Made by a program: the position numbers and the translations under genes. Source: Roseateles amylovorans (GTDB lineage: Bacteria; Pseudomonadota; Gammaproteobacteria; Burkholderiales; Burkholderiaceae_C). Taken from it: a DNA stretch of 64,000 nucleotides. Every line of letters begins with the position of its first letter. Position 1 is the first letter of the stretch. The DNA is taken from contig NZ_CP104562.2 in the NCBI RefSeq assembly GCF_025398155.2, positions 62,001 through 126,000 on the forward strand. The letters run 5' to 3'. The notes beneath the pieces were generated by a model, which searched no databases, was not told where the DNA came from, and worked only from the letters and a program-made list of their open reading frames with translations. Positions 49,743-59,139 of this stretch are shown here, one piece after another.

Positions 49743-50726
49743 ATGGACCGTACCGAACGCTTCTACAAGATCGAGATGCTGATTCGCAGCCGTGTGTGCG
49801 TCAGCTTTGCTGCCCTGCGAGAAGCGCTCGAGGTGTCGCCTGCCACGCTCAAGCGGGATCTCCAGTACCTGCGGGAGCGGATGGATGCGCCGATCGAATA
49901 CGACGCGGCGGAGAACGGCTATCGCTTCGGCCAGCAGTGGCGAGGACAGACGCATGAATTGCCGGGTGTCTGGTTCAGCGAAAAGGAGCTGCATGCGCTG
50001 TTGACGATGCATCAGCTGATGGCGAGCCTGGACGAGAACGGCCTGCTCAATCGGCATCTACAGCCGATGTTGGACAAGCTGATCGGCCTGCTCGGTGGGG
50101 ATGAGACACAGGCCCAGGAGATGACGCGCCGCATCAAGCTGATCTCCACCGCGCGGCGGCGAGTGGCGTCCGAGCATTTCGAGACCGTGGGCAGTGCGGT
50201 GGTGAAACGGCAGCGATTGCAGCTGCGCTATCGCAAACGGGGGCAGGGCGGCGGCTCGGTCAGTGAGCGGGTGGTGTCGCCCCAGCGCTTGGTGCACTAT
50301 CGCAACACCTGGTACCTGGACGCGTGGTGCCATGCGAGCAACGGGCTGCGTCGCTTTGCGCTGGATGCAATGGAAGACGCGACCGTGCTGGAGGATTCCG
50401 AGGCGCTGAGCCTGCCGCTCAAGCAGTTGGAAGGCGAACTGGACCAGGGCTATGGGATCTTCGCCGGGGGGGATCCGCAGTGGGCGACGCTGATCTTCAG
50501 CGAGAGCGCCGCGCCCTGGGTGGCCAGCGAGGAATGGCATCCGGCACAGCGCAGCGAATGGCTGCCGGAAGGGCGATGGCAGCTGGAACTGCCCTTTGTC
50601 GATGCCACCGAACTGCTGATGGACTTGCTTCGCCATGCCGGACAGGTGGAGGTGGTGGCCCCCACCTCACTCAGGGAAGCCTATGCGCAGCGCCTGAAAG
50701 CGGCCGTGGCAGGCTTATCGCCTTGA
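49743..50726 (+). CDS. WYL-domain transcriptional regulator
   Basis: A 327-residue regulator: an N-terminal HTH (RTERFYKIEMLIRSRVCVSFAALREALEVSPATLKRDLQYLRERMDAPIEYD) and a WYL domain in which the name motif appears in RNTWYLDAWCH, followed by RRFALDAMEDATVL and a WCX-type C-terminal extension (WQLELPFVDATELLMDLLRHAGQVEVVAP). WYL proteins sense nucleotides or nucleic acids and often control phage defence or DNA repair genes. The gene diverges from the HNH-like gene. Confidence 0.9.
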   Translation: MDRTERFYKIEMLIRSRVCVSFAALREALEVSPATLKRDLQYLRERMDAPIEYDAAENGYRFGQQWRGQTHELPGVWFSEKELHALLTMHQLMASLDENGLLNRHLQPMLDKLIGLLGGDETQAQEMTRRIKLISTARRRVASEHFETVGSAVVKRQRLQLRYRKRGQGGGSVSERVVSPQRLVHYRNTWYLDAWCHASNGLRRFALDAMEDATVLEDSEALSLPLKQLEGELDQGYGIFAGGDPQWATLIFSESAAPWVASEEWHPAQRSEWLPEGRWQLELPFVDATELLMDLLRHAGQVEVVAPTSLREAYAQRLKAAVAGLSP

Positions 50727-50763
50727 GCGGAAGGCAGGGGAGCCGCAGGCCTCCCGGAATCGA

Positions 50764-51387
50764 TCAGGGCGCGGTCACGGCATCGCTGTCGTCGACGGGC
50801 TGTGCGGCATCGTTCGCCTCATAGCGGGCCATGCGTTCGCTTTTCCAATAGACATCGTCGCCCCCCTTGCCGTCCAGATTGGCGCGGTTGAGCACCCGCG
50901 CCAACACGAAGAGCAGGTCGGACAGGCGATTGAGATAGTGGCGCGGTGCGTGGTTGAGGGTCTCTTGTGCCGCCAGGGTGACCACGGCGCGCTCGGCGCG
51001 GCGCGCCACGGTGCGGCACACATGCGCAATCGCTGCGCTGCGGGTACCCGCCGGCAGGATGAACTCGGCCAGTCGGGGCAGCGTGGCGTTGTAGTCGGCC
51101 AGCGCCTGGTCCAGGTGCAGCACCGCGACGTTCTTCAGCAGGCTGTAGCCCGGCATGCAGAGCTCACCGCCCAGATTGAACAGCTCATGCTGGATGGTCA
51201 CCAGCAGCTCACGCACGTCGTCGGGCAGGGGCTCCGCCAGGAGGACGCCGATCTGCGAGTTCAGCTCATCCACATCGCCCATGGCCTGGACCCGCAGATG
51301 GTCCTTGGGCACGCGGGTGCCGTCGCCCAGGCCGGTGGTGCCGTCGTCGCCGGTGCGGGTTGCGATCTGGGAAAGTCGGTTGGCCAT
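50764..51387 (-). CDS. PduO-type cob(I)alamin adenosyltransferase
   Basis: A 207-residue enzyme attaching the 5'-deoxyadenosyl group of ATP to cobalamin. TRTGDDGTTGLGDGTRVPKDH is the ATP-binding N-terminus of the PduO family, and CRTVARRAERAV and LNRLSDLLFVLARVLN are the conserved helices with the Arg-Glu pair and Asn-Arg-Leu-Ser-Asp. ATG 51387 was chosen because the motif starts ten residues later. No other cobalamin gene is in the window. Confidence 0.94.
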   Translation of the reverse strand: MANRLSQIATRTGDDGTTGLGDGTRVPKDHLRVQAMGDVDELNSQIGVLLAEPLPDDVRELLVTIQHELFNLGGELCMPGYSLLKNVAVLHLDQALADYNATLPRLAEFILPAGTRSAAIAHVCRTVARRAERAVVTLAAQETLNHAPRHYLNRLSDLLFVLARVLNRANLDGKGGDDVYWKSERMARYEANDAAQPVDDSDAVTAP

Positions 51388-51553
51388 GTCGGTCTCGCGC
51401 GAAGGCGCATCAGCTGCGGAAAACCCGCCATCTTGCCGCAGATCGATCGGACGTGTGGTTCGGCTCGCCCAGTGCGCCGATGGCGTCACGGGCTTTGAAG
51501 CGTCGTTCGGCGAAGTGGGGTGGCCCTGCGCGGCGGATCAACAGGGGCCGTGC

Positions 51554-51847
51554 TCAATGTCGGCGACCGCTGCGATGCAGCGCTGGGCGGTGCAGGGCCG
51601 CGGCGCCATGGGCCTGGGACGACGGATGCGGCGCATGGGCCGGTCTGGTGACACGGTGCGCCTGTGGGCGCTGCGCCAGCGTGGCGGGCTGGCCGGGATC
51701 GATGTCGTTGGTGTCGGGATCGTCGGTACCGGGCGGATGGCGCCACTGGTCTAACCACCAGACCTTCAGCCAATCCAGCCGCAAGGTGGCGACAGCCAGC
51801 AGTATCAGCAACACAGTGAACAGGGTCCACAACCAGGTGTAGGACAT
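51554..51847 (-). CDS. Small protein with one N-terminal membrane helix
   Basis: A 97-residue protein: residues 3-22 (YTWLWTLFTVLLILLAVATL) form one membrane helix, then WLKVWWLDQWRHPPGTDDP and a His/Pro/Arg-rich tail. GAGGAGA before the ATG supports translation. The tail has the look of an overprinted frame, so the true length is uncertain. Function unknown. Confidence 0.55.
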   Translation of the reverse strand: MSYTWLWTLFTVLLILLAVATLRLDWLKVWWLDQWRHPPGTDDPDTNDIDPGQPATLAQRPQAHRVTRPAHAPHPSSQAHGAAALHRPALHRSGRRH

Positions 51848-52096
51848 GGCGATCTCCTCAGGCGTGCGCGAACAGGCCGTCGGATGCCGCAGACCCCGCG
51901 CGTTCGCACGGAGCGAATCGGACATGACGGCCCAGTCATGCTGTCACTCCAACGGGCCAGACGCAAGTTAAAGCCCCTGCCCATTCATCTGAAGGCCGGT
52001 GCGGCGTCTGGTGGTGGCGTTGCTTCCTAGAATCGACGCCTGGGCCGCGAGGGCGGCATGGATGACCGGTCGCTCGCTGGTCCGCAGGAGACATCG

Positions 52097-53521
52097 ATGA
52101 ACGCGCCCCGTGACCCGCTTCTTCACCACGTCCCCGAACTCTTGCCCCGGCTGCTACCCACGGCGATGCTGGAAGCGCTGCGTGAGCGCTTCGGTGCTCG
52201 CTGCAGCACCGCCCTGGCCCTGCGCGAGCAGCACGGACGGGATGAATCGCCGTTTGATGTCCCGCCGCCTGAAGCGGTGGTGTTTGCCGAGTCCAATGAG
52301 GACATTGCTGCGGTGCTGGCGCTGGCCAATGCGCACCGGGTTCCGGTGATTCCGTACGGGGCGGGCACTTCGCTGGAAGGGCATCTGCTGGCGGTGCAGG
52401 GTGGCATCAGCCTGGATGTGTCGCGGATGAATCGCATCCTTCGCATTCATCCGGAGGACCTCACGGCCACGGTGCAGGCGGGCGTGACCCGGAACCAGTT
52501 GAATGCCGAGATCCGGCAGCAAGGCCTGTTCTTTCCGATCGACCCGGGCGCCGATGCGTCGCTCGGCGGCATGGCCGCGACGCGTGCCAGCGGCACGAAC
52601 GCGGTGCGGTATGGAACGATGAAGGAAAACGTCCTGGGGCTCACCGTGGCCACGCCGGACGGTCGCTTGCTGCCCACCGGTTCTCGCGCCCGCAAGAGCA
52701 GTGCGGGCTATGACCTCACTCGCCTGTACGTCGGCAGCGAGGGCACCTTGGGCGTGATCTGCGACGTGACGGTGCGGCTGTACCCGCTGCCGGAGGCCGT
52801 GTCTGCGGCGGTCTGTTCCTTTGCGAGCATCGACGCGGCGGTGCGCACGACCATCGCCATCATCCAGATGGGCGTGCCGATCGCTCGCTGCGAACTGCTG
52901 GACGCCCATGCGGTGCGGGCCGTCAATCGACACGACAAGCTGACGCTGCGTGAAGCGCCGATGCTGCTGATGGAATTCCACGGTTCCGAGGCGAGCGTGG
53001 CGGAGCAAGCCGCGCTGGTGCAGGAGATCGCACGGGAGCATGACGGCACCGACTTTGAATGGGCCACCACCCCGGAAGACCGCACCCGTCTGTGGGCCGC
53101 GCGCCACCATGCCTATCTCTCTGCCCTGCAGATGAAGCCAGGCTGCCGCTGCGTCACCACCGACACCTGTGTGCCGATCTCCCAGCTGGCGGCGTCCATC
53201 CAGGCGTCGATCGACGAGGTGGAGGCCAGCGGCCTGCCTTATTTCATCGTCGGACACGTGGGCGATGGCAACTTTCACATGGGCTATCTGATCGACCCGG
53301 CGATTCCCGCCGAGCGCGCCACGGCGGAGCGGCTGAGTGCGCAGATGGTGTCGAGGGCGATTCGGCTGGAGGGCACCTGCACGGGGGAACACGGCATCGG
53401 CCTGCACAAGCAGGGTTTCCTGCTGGCGGAGGCCGGTGAGGATGCCGTGGATCAGATGCGCACGATCAAGCGCGCGCTGGATCCGAACAACATCATGAAC
53501 CCCGGCAAGATCTTTGGCTGA
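52097..53521 (+). CDS. FAD-linked oxidase of the D-lactate dehydrogenase/GlcD type
   Basis: A 474-residue flavoprotein. The PCMH FAD-binding domain is clear: VIPYGAGTSLEGHLLAVQGGISLDVSRMNRIL, IDPGADASLGGMAATRASGTNAVRYGTMKENVLGL and KSSAGYDLTRLYVGSEGTLGVI. The C-terminal FAD-oxidase domain has GHVGDGNFHM and GTCTGEHGIGLHKQGF. These enzymes oxidise D-lactate, glycolate or related 2-hydroxy acids with cytochrome c or quinone as acceptor. GGAG lies 8 bases before the ATG. A TAGAAT at 52029-52034 is a plausible -10 element. Confidence 0.92.
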   Translation: MNAPRDPLLHHVPELLPRLLPTAMLEALRERFGARCSTALALREQHGRDESPFDVPPPEAVVFAESNEDIAAVLALANAHRVPVIPYGAGTSLEGHLLAVQGGISLDVSRMNRILRIHPEDLTATVQAGVTRNQLNAEIRQQGLFFPIDPGADASLGGMAATRASGTNAVRYGTMKENVLGLTVATPDGRLLPTGSRARKSSAGYDLTRLYVGSEGTLGVICDVTVRLYPLPEAVSAAVCSFASIDAAVRTTIAIIQMGVPIARCELLDAHAVRAVNRHDKLTLREAPMLLMEFHGSEASVAEQAALVQEIAREHDGTDFEWATTPEDRTRLWAARHHAYLSALQMKPGCRCVTTDTCVPISQLAASIQASIDEVEASGLPYFIVGHVGDGNFHMGYLIDPAIPAERATAERLSAQMVSRAIRLEGTCTGEHGIGLHKQGFLLAEAGEDAVDQMRTIKRALDPNNIMNPGKIFG

Positions 53522-53658
53522 ACGGCACCGCGGGACCGCCGCGCCTCAGCAGCCGCACCTGTGAGGGCCGCAGTGGCCTTGCCCGCCCTGCGATTTCGTG
53601 ATGCCGCAGTCCGAGCGCTGGAGAGCCCGCAGCGCGTGCGTGACCGGGGGGCAGCGAG

Positions 53659-55257
53659 TCAATGCTGCGGTCCCGGAACGCTCCACCGACGAGTGACATC
53701 CCCGCGTGCATTGACGCTCTCCATCTGCACGCCGAAGCCCCAGAGCCGCGCCACGTGCTTGAGCACCTCCTGGGCGTCGTCGTGGAGCGGACGGTCCAGA
53801 TGCTGGGTGTGACGCAGCGTCAAGGAGCGATCGCCGCGCAGGTTGACATTCCAGACCTGGATGTTGGGCTCGCGGGTCGACAGGTCGTATTGCCGCGACA
53901 GCGCCTGCCGGACATGCTGGTAGCCGGGCTCGTCGTGGATGGCGGAGATTTCGTATTCGGCCTGGTGTTCGTCATCGAGGATGGAGAACAGCCGGAAGTC
54001 CCGCATCAGCTTGGGGCTGAGGTATTGGGCGATGAAGCTCTCGTCCTTGAAATTGCGCATCGCATGGTCGAGCGTGGGCAGCCAGTCGGCGCCGGCCACG
54101 CCGGGAAACCATTCGCGGTCTTCGTCGGTGGGGTGTTCGCAGATGCGCTTGAGGTCGGTGTACATCGCGAAGCCCAGCGCATAGGGATTGATCTGGGCCA
54201 TCGGCGGCTGGGCCACGACATTGGTGTGGGACTTGAGCCACTCGATCATCATGCCGTCGGACAGATAGCCGTCGTCATACATGGTGTTGAGCAGCCGGTG
54301 ATGCCAGAAGGTGGCCCAGCCTTCGTTCATCACCTGGGTCTGACGCTGCGGATAGAAGTACTGCGCGATCTTGCGGACGATGCGCACGATCTCGCGCTGC
54401 CAGGGCTCCAGCAGCGGCGCGTTCTTCTCGATGAAATACAGCAGGTTCTCCTGAGGCTCTTCGGGGAAGCGGCGCTTCTCTTCCGCCTTGGCTTCGTCCT
54501 CCGGGCGACGGGGCAGGGTGCGCCACATGTCGTTGACCTGGCGCTGGGCATAGGCTTCGCGGTCCTTGCGCAATGCCTGTTCCTGGGCGAGCGAGAGCTT
54601 GGCCGGCCGGCGGTAGCGGTCGACCCCATGGTTCATCAGCGCATGGCAGGAGTCCAGCGTGGATTCCACCGCATCCAGGCCGTGACGCTGCTCGCAATCG
54701 GCGACGTAGTTCTTCGCATAGACCAGGTAGTCGATGATGGAGGACGCATCGGTCCACATGCGGAACAGGTAGTTGTTCTTGAAGAAGCTGTTGTGGCCGT
54801 AGCAGGCATGCGCGATCACCAGCGCCTGCATCGCCATCGTGTTCTCCTCCATCAGGTAGGCGATGCACGGGTCGGAGTTGATGACGATTTCGTAGGCCAG
54901 ACCCATCTGGCCGCGCTTGTAGTTGCGCTCGGTGGCGATGAACTCCTTGCCGTAGCTCCAGTGGCGATAGTTCACCGGCATGCCGACGGAGGCATAGGCG
55001 TCCATCATCTGCTCGGCGCTGATGACCTCCAGCTGGTTGGGATAGGTGTCCAGGCCGTAGCGCTCGGCGGTCTGGCGGATCACGTCGTGGTACTGCTCGA
55101 CCAGCTCGAAGGTCCAATCACTGGGCGAGGGCAGGGGCTGCGCAGGACGCTTCTCCAGCGGCCGCATCTGCGTCAGCGGCGCGCGGACGCGACGTCCGCC
55201 GTATTCCCCCTGGGTGATGCCCAGGCCCACATGGCGGCGGTTTTCCAGACTGCTCAT
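53659..55257 (-). CDS. spoVR: SpoVR/YcgB-family protein
   Basis: A 532-residue soluble protein of the SpoVR family. IAHACYGHNSFFKNNYLF and MNEGWATFWHHRLLNTMYDDGYLSDGMMIEWLKSH are the conserved blocks; the latter has a metallopeptidase-like His/Glu arrangement. SpoVR is needed for spore cortex in Bacillus, but in non-sporing bacteria it forms a stress-linked trio with PrkA and YeaH. ATG 55257 was chosen for the AGGAGGA eight bases upstream; an ATG at 55278 is in frame. It is the last gene of the unit. Confidence 0.93.
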   Translation of the reverse strand: MSSLENRRHVGLGITQGEYGGRRVRAPLTQMRPLEKRPAQPLPSPSDWTFELVEQYHDVIRQTAERYGLDTYPNQLEVISAEQMMDAYASVGMPVNYRHWSYGKEFIATERNYKRGQMGLAYEIVINSDPCIAYLMEENTMAMQALVIAHACYGHNSFFKNNYLFRMWTDASSIIDYLVYAKNYVADCEQRHGLDAVESTLDSCHALMNHGVDRYRRPAKLSLAQEQALRKDREAYAQRQVNDMWRTLPRRPEDEAKAEEKRRFPEEPQENLLYFIEKNAPLLEPWQREIVRIVRKIAQYFYPQRQTQVMNEGWATFWHHRLLNTMYDDGYLSDGMMIEWLKSHTNVVAQPPMAQINPYALGFAMYTDLKRICEHPTDEDREWFPGVAGADWLPTLDHAMRNFKDESFIAQYLSPKLMRDFRLFSILDDEHQAEYEISAIHDEPGYQHVRQALSRQYDLSTREPNIQVWNVNLRGDRSLTLRHTQHLDRPLHDDAQEVLKHVARLWGFGVQMESVNARGDVTRRWSVPGPQH

Positions 55258-55319
55258 CGCTTCATCCTCCTGATCCATCGGGCCGACGGCTGCGTTCTCA
55301 CGCGGCAGCGACGGCGCGG

Positions 55320-56603
55320 TCAAGCGCTGACCCCTTCCTTCTTGAAGAGGTCGCGGAACACCGGGTAGATCTGTGCCACCTCCACCGCCTTGCGCATCGC
55401 GAAGTGCGGTTCTTCGTCGGCCAGCTTGGCGTATTCCTCCCAGAGGTTCTGTTCCGCTTCGGCCACCTGCACATAGGCGTAGTAGCGGCACAGGGGAAGG
55501 ATCTTTTCGGAGAGCAGTTCGCGGCAGCGGCCGCTGTCGTGATGCCAGTTGTCGCCGTCGCTGGCCTGGGCGCCGTAGATGTTCCAGTCGCCGGCCGGAT
55601 AGCGGGCGCGGATGATCTCTTCCATCATCACCAGGGCAGAGGACACCACCGTGCCGCCGGTTTCGGTCGCATGGAAGAAGTTCTGCTCGTCGACCTCCTG
55701 CGCCTGGGTATGGTGGCGGATGAAGACCACCTCGATCTTCTCGTAGTGCCGGGTCAGGAACAGGTAGAGCAGGATGAAGAAGCGCTTGGCCAGATCCTTG
55801 CGGCTTTCGTCCATCGAGCCGGAAACGTCCATCAGGCAGAACATCACGGCGCGGGTCGTGGGCTGCGGCACCTTGATGCGATTGCGAAAGCGCAGATCGA
55901 TCGGATCCAGGAACGGGATCGCGCCGATGCGCTGGCGCAGCAGCACGATGCGGGCCTCGGTCTCGGCCAGCAGGGCCTTGATGTCGGGCTTGGACAGGTC
56001 TTCCTCCTGCTGCAGTGTCAGCAGTCGGGCTTCCAGCTCATGCAACTCGCGCCGCTTGTCCATCCCCAGCGCGATGCGCCGGCCCAGGGCGCCGCGCATC
56101 GAGCGCACCACATGCAGGTTGGTGGGCGTGCCGTCGGTGACATAGCCGGCACGCACCGTCTTGTACTCCGGCGTTTCCGCCAGCGTCGTGCGGGCGAGGT
56201 TGGGCAAGGCGAGGTCCTCGAAGAAGACCTGCATGAACTCTTCCTTGCTGAGGTGGAAGACGAAATCGTCGTCCCCCTCGCCGGAATCGCTGGCCTGCGA
56301 GCCGCCCTGGCCTTTGCCGCCGCCTTGGGGCTTGGCGATGCGATCGCCCTTGATGTGCTCGGTATTGCCGGGACGCACCACCTCGCGGGTTCCGCCGTCG
56401 CCGTGGCTGAACACCGGTTCTTTCAGGTCGCGCTTGGGGATGTGGACATCCTCGCCGCGTTCCATGTCCCGGATGCCGCGGCTGTCCACGGCCCGGCGCA
56501 CCGCATCGCGGATCTGGTCCTTGTAGCGGCGCAGAAAGCGTTCGCGGTTGCCGATCGATTTGTTCTTGCCCGACAGCCGTCTATCGATGATCTGTTGAAG
56601 CAT
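55320..56603 (-). CDS. yeaH: YeaH/YhbH-family protein with VWA-like domain
   Basis: A 427-residue protein, middle gene of the prkA-yeaH-spoVR unit. The N-terminal SGKNKSIGNRERFLRRYKDQI opens the family; FCLMDVSGSMDESRKDLAKRFFILLYLFL is a von Willebrand A-like metal site (DVSGSMDE); QASDGDNWHHDSGRC is near the end of that domain. A charged low-complexity linker (GGGKGQGGSQASDSGEGDDD) precedes it. The partner kinase PrkA is thought to act with it in starvation and stress responses. Confidence 0.94.
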   Translation of the reverse strand: MLQQIIDRRLSGKNKSIGNRERFLRRYKDQIRDAVRRAVDSRGIRDMERGEDVHIPKRDLKEPVFSHGDGGTREVVRPGNTEHIKGDRIAKPQGGGKGQGGSQASDSGEGDDDFVFHLSKEEFMQVFFEDLALPNLARTTLAETPEYKTVRAGYVTDGTPTNLHVVRSMRGALGRRIALGMDKRRELHELEARLLTLQQEEDLSKPDIKALLAETEARIVLLRQRIGAIPFLDPIDLRFRNRIKVPQPTTRAVMFCLMDVSGSMDESRKDLAKRFFILLYLFLTRHYEKIEVVFIRHHTQAQEVDEQNFFHATETGGTVVSSALVMMEEIIRARYPAGDWNIYGAQASDGDNWHHDSGRCRELLSEKILPLCRYYAYVQVAEAEQNLWEEYAKLADEEPHFAMRKAVEVAQIYPVFRDLFKKEGVSA

Positions 56604-56749
56604 GCACTACCTCGTTCAATGCGATCCACCCGCGGCCCGATCGCTTTAGAGCCGGCCCACCACCGGTCCAATCCCACACCCGCACCACCACGCGCCACCG
56701 AGGCCTTTCCCCAGCAGAGGCCAGGGACCGGGTCCGCCGGTCCCTCGTC

Positions 56750-56787
56750 CTCGCCCCCTGAGGGGGCTCGCGCAGCGAGTAGGGGGG
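56750..56787 (+). repeat. 38-bp double-hairpin intergenic element, copy 2
   Basis: This copy has the same length and layout as the one at 24868. It opens CTCGCCCCCT, has a C-run/G-run hairpin, then a small hairpin with stem CTCG/CGAG and loop CGCAG, and ends GTAGGGGGG. It lies just downstream of the prkA stop, inside the prkA-yeaH gap (56604-56795), so it is transcribed as its complement. Confidence 0.7.
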
Positions 56788-56795
56788 GAGCCCAT

Positions 56796-58718
56796 TCAGC
56801 TGGATTTGCGCACCCGCAGGTACCACTCGCAGAGCAGGCGCACCTGCTTGGGCGTGTAGCCCTTGTCGACCATGCGTTGCACGAAGTTCTCGTGCTTCTT
56901 CGCCTCGTCCGCGCTGGCCTTGGCATTGAAGCTGATCACCGGCAGCAGCTCTTCGGTGTTGGAGAACATCTTCTTCTCGATCACCGTGCGCAGCTTTTCG
57001 TAGCTGGTCCACGCCGGGTTCTTGCCCGCGTGATTGGCCCGGGCCCGCAGCACGAAGTTGACGATCTCGTTGCGGAAGTCCTTCGGATTGCTGATGCCGG
57101 CCGGCTTCTCGATCTTTTCGAGTTCCGCATTCAGGGCCGAGCGGTCGAACACCTCACCGGTGTCGGTGTCGCGGTATTCCTGGTCCTGGATCCAGTAGTC
57201 GGCGTAGGTCACATAGCGGTCGAAGATGTTCTGGCCGTATTCGCTGTAGCTCTCCAGGTAGGCGGTCTGGATCTCCTTGCCGATGAACTCGGCATAGCGC
57301 GGTGCCAGCACTTCCTTGATGAAGCCGACGTACTTCTGCTCCGCATCCTGCGCGAACTGCTCCCGTTCGATCTGCTGCTCCAGCACATACATCAGATGGA
57401 CGGGATTGGCCGCGACCTCGGTCGAATCGAAGTTGAAGACCTTGGACAGGATCTTGTAGGCGAAGCGGGTGGAGATCCCGGACATGCCTTCATCCACGCC
57501 CGCATAGTCGCGGTACTCCTGGATGGACTTGGCCTTGGGATCGGTGTCCTTCAGGTTGTCGCCGTCATAGATCTGCATCTTGCTGAAGGCGCTGGAATTC
57601 TCCGGATCCTTCAGCCGCGTCAGCACCGCGAACTGGGCCATCATCTTCAGCGTGCCGGGCGCGCACTTGGCCTCGGCCAGCGAGGAATTGCGGATCAGCT
57701 TCTCGTAGATCTTCACCTCTTCACTGACGCGCAGGCAGTAGGGCACCTTCACGATGTAGATGCGGTCGAGGAAGGCCTCGTTGTTCTTGTTGTTGCGGAA
57801 GCTCTTCCATTCACTCTCGTTGCTGTGGGCCAGCACGATGCCGTCGAACGGAATGGCGCCGAAGCCTTCGGTGCCCTTGAAATTGCCTTCCTGCGTGGCC
57901 GTCAGCAGCGGATGCAGCACCTTGATTGGCGCCTTGAACATTTCCACGAACTCCAGCAGCCCCTGGTTGGCCAGGCACAGGCCGCCGGAATAGCTGTAGG
58001 CATCGGGGTCGTCCTGCGCATAAGTCTCCAGCTTGCGGATGTCGACCTTGCCCACCAGCGAGCTGATGTCCTGGTTGTTCTCGTCGCCGGGTTCGGTCTT
58101 GGCCACGCCGATCTGCTTGAGCACGCTCGGCAGACGCTTGACCACCTTGAACTTGCGGATGTCGCCGCCGAACTCGTCAAGCCGCTTCACCGCCCACGGA
58201 CTGAGGATGCGGTTGAGGTAGCGACGCGGGATGCCGTATTCGCGCTCCAGCAGCGGGCCGTCCTCGACCGGGTCGAACAAGCCCAGCGGGGACTCGTTGA
58301 CCGGCGAATCCTTCAAGGCATAGAAGGGCACATGTTCCATCAACTGCTTGAGGCGTTCCGCAATCGAGCTCTTGCCGCCGCCGACCGGGCCCAGCAGATA
58401 GAGGATCTGCTTCTTTTCTTCGAGCCCCTGCGCCGCATGGCGGAAGTAGCTCACCACCTGCTCGATCGCGTCCTCCATGCCGAAGAACTCGGCGAAGGCC
58501 GGATAGATCTTGATGACCTTGTTCTGGAAGATGCGCGACAAACGCGTGTCATTGCGCGTGTCCAGCATCTGCGGTTCGCCGATCGCCTTGAGCATGCGTT
58601 CGGCCGCCGTGGCATAGGCGAGGGGATTTCGCTTGCACTCCGCCAGGTACTCCTCCAGCGTGAGTTCCTCGACCTTGCTGCGTTCGTAGCGTGCCGCGAA
58701 ATGGCTGATCACATCCAT
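56796..58718 (-). CDS. prkA: PrkA/YeaG-type serine protein kinase
   Basis: A 640-residue protein, the usual length, highly similar along its whole length to E. coli YeaG. It has an AAA-type ATP-binding domain (YLLGPVGGGKSSIAERLKQL, Walker A), the block AKTEPGDENNQDISSLVGKVDIRKLE, and the C-terminal kinase-like part ending QVRLLCEWYLRVRKSS. ATG 58718 was chosen for the GGAGG seven bases upstream; the longer open frame to 58808 is not conserved. It is the first gene of the unit, with yeaH and spoVR. The long leader upstream shows no sigma-54 signature I could accept. Confidence 0.95.
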   Translation of the reverse strand: MDVISHFAARYERSKVEELTLEEYLAECKRNPLAYATAAERMLKAIGEPQMLDTRNDTRLSRIFQNKVIKIYPAFAEFFGMEDAIEQVVSYFRHAAQGLEEKKQILYLLGPVGGGKSSIAERLKQLMEHVPFYALKDSPVNESPLGLFDPVEDGPLLEREYGIPRRYLNRILSPWAVKRLDEFGGDIRKFKVVKRLPSVLKQIGVAKTEPGDENNQDISSLVGKVDIRKLETYAQDDPDAYSYSGGLCLANQGLLEFVEMFKAPIKVLHPLLTATQEGNFKGTEGFGAIPFDGIVLAHSNESEWKSFRNNKNNEAFLDRIYIVKVPYCLRVSEEVKIYEKLIRNSSLAEAKCAPGTLKMMAQFAVLTRLKDPENSSAFSKMQIYDGDNLKDTDPKAKSIQEYRDYAGVDEGMSGISTRFAYKILSKVFNFDSTEVAANPVHLMYVLEQQIEREQFAQDAEQKYVGFIKEVLAPRYAEFIGKEIQTAYLESYSEYGQNIFDRYVTYADYWIQDQEYRDTDTGEVFDRSALNAELEKIEKPAGISNPKDFRNEIVNFVLRARANHAGKNPAWTSYEKLRTVIEKKMFSNTEELLPVISFNAKASADEAKKHENFVQRMVDKGYTPKQVRLLCEWYLRVRKSS

Positions 58719-59058
58719 GCTGACCTCCAGGGTTGTCATTGGGAGGCGAAGCGCGGCCCGATAAGCATCGGTCCCCGCGTTCGTCCAGGAAGTTCTGGCG
58801 ACGTCCATGACTCAAGGCGTCATCAGAGCTTTCCGAGCTCAGCGTGATCTCAGCAAGCGGCCAGCCTATGCTGGTCCAAACCGGGCCGGCTTGCAGCGCG
58901 TCCTGAAGGACGACCGCGTTGCCGGCGAGGCTTTGTGTCGGTTGATGCTACGCCCATCGGCGTCGATGCGCGATAGCAAGACGTGACCCTGCTACAACGT
59001 GTGGGGCGATACCGGGTTGACCGTCCCCCACCTGGGGGAAATACCCGTCGCAAGCATG

Positions 59059-59097
59059 AAAAAAGCCGCATCGGCGGGATGGCCGAAGGCGGCTTTT
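59059..59097 (-). terminator. Rho-independent terminator of parB
   Basis: AAAAGCCGC and GCGGCTTTT form a 9-bp stem around a loop that can pair further (CGGC/GCCG). On the minus strand it runs into TTTTTT. It lies 43 bases past the parB stop. It is in the 421-base gap 58719-59139 that also holds the prkA leader; no gene is seen there. Confidence 0.85.
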
Positions 59098-59139
59098 GCT
59101 CACATGATGCGAGCTTGGTTTCAGCGGCGATACAAAGCT

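Noticed and set aside
55404..58847. A 1147-codon open frame on the plus strand opposite yeaH and prkA
   Set aside because: It is the antisense shadow of two clearly conserved genes, produced by high GC codon bias; its translation has no recognisable domain.
58740..58980. Sigma-54 promoter for prkA-yeaH-spoVR
   Set aside because: A GGCCGCTTGC near 58858 has the wrong spacing between the GG and GC elements.
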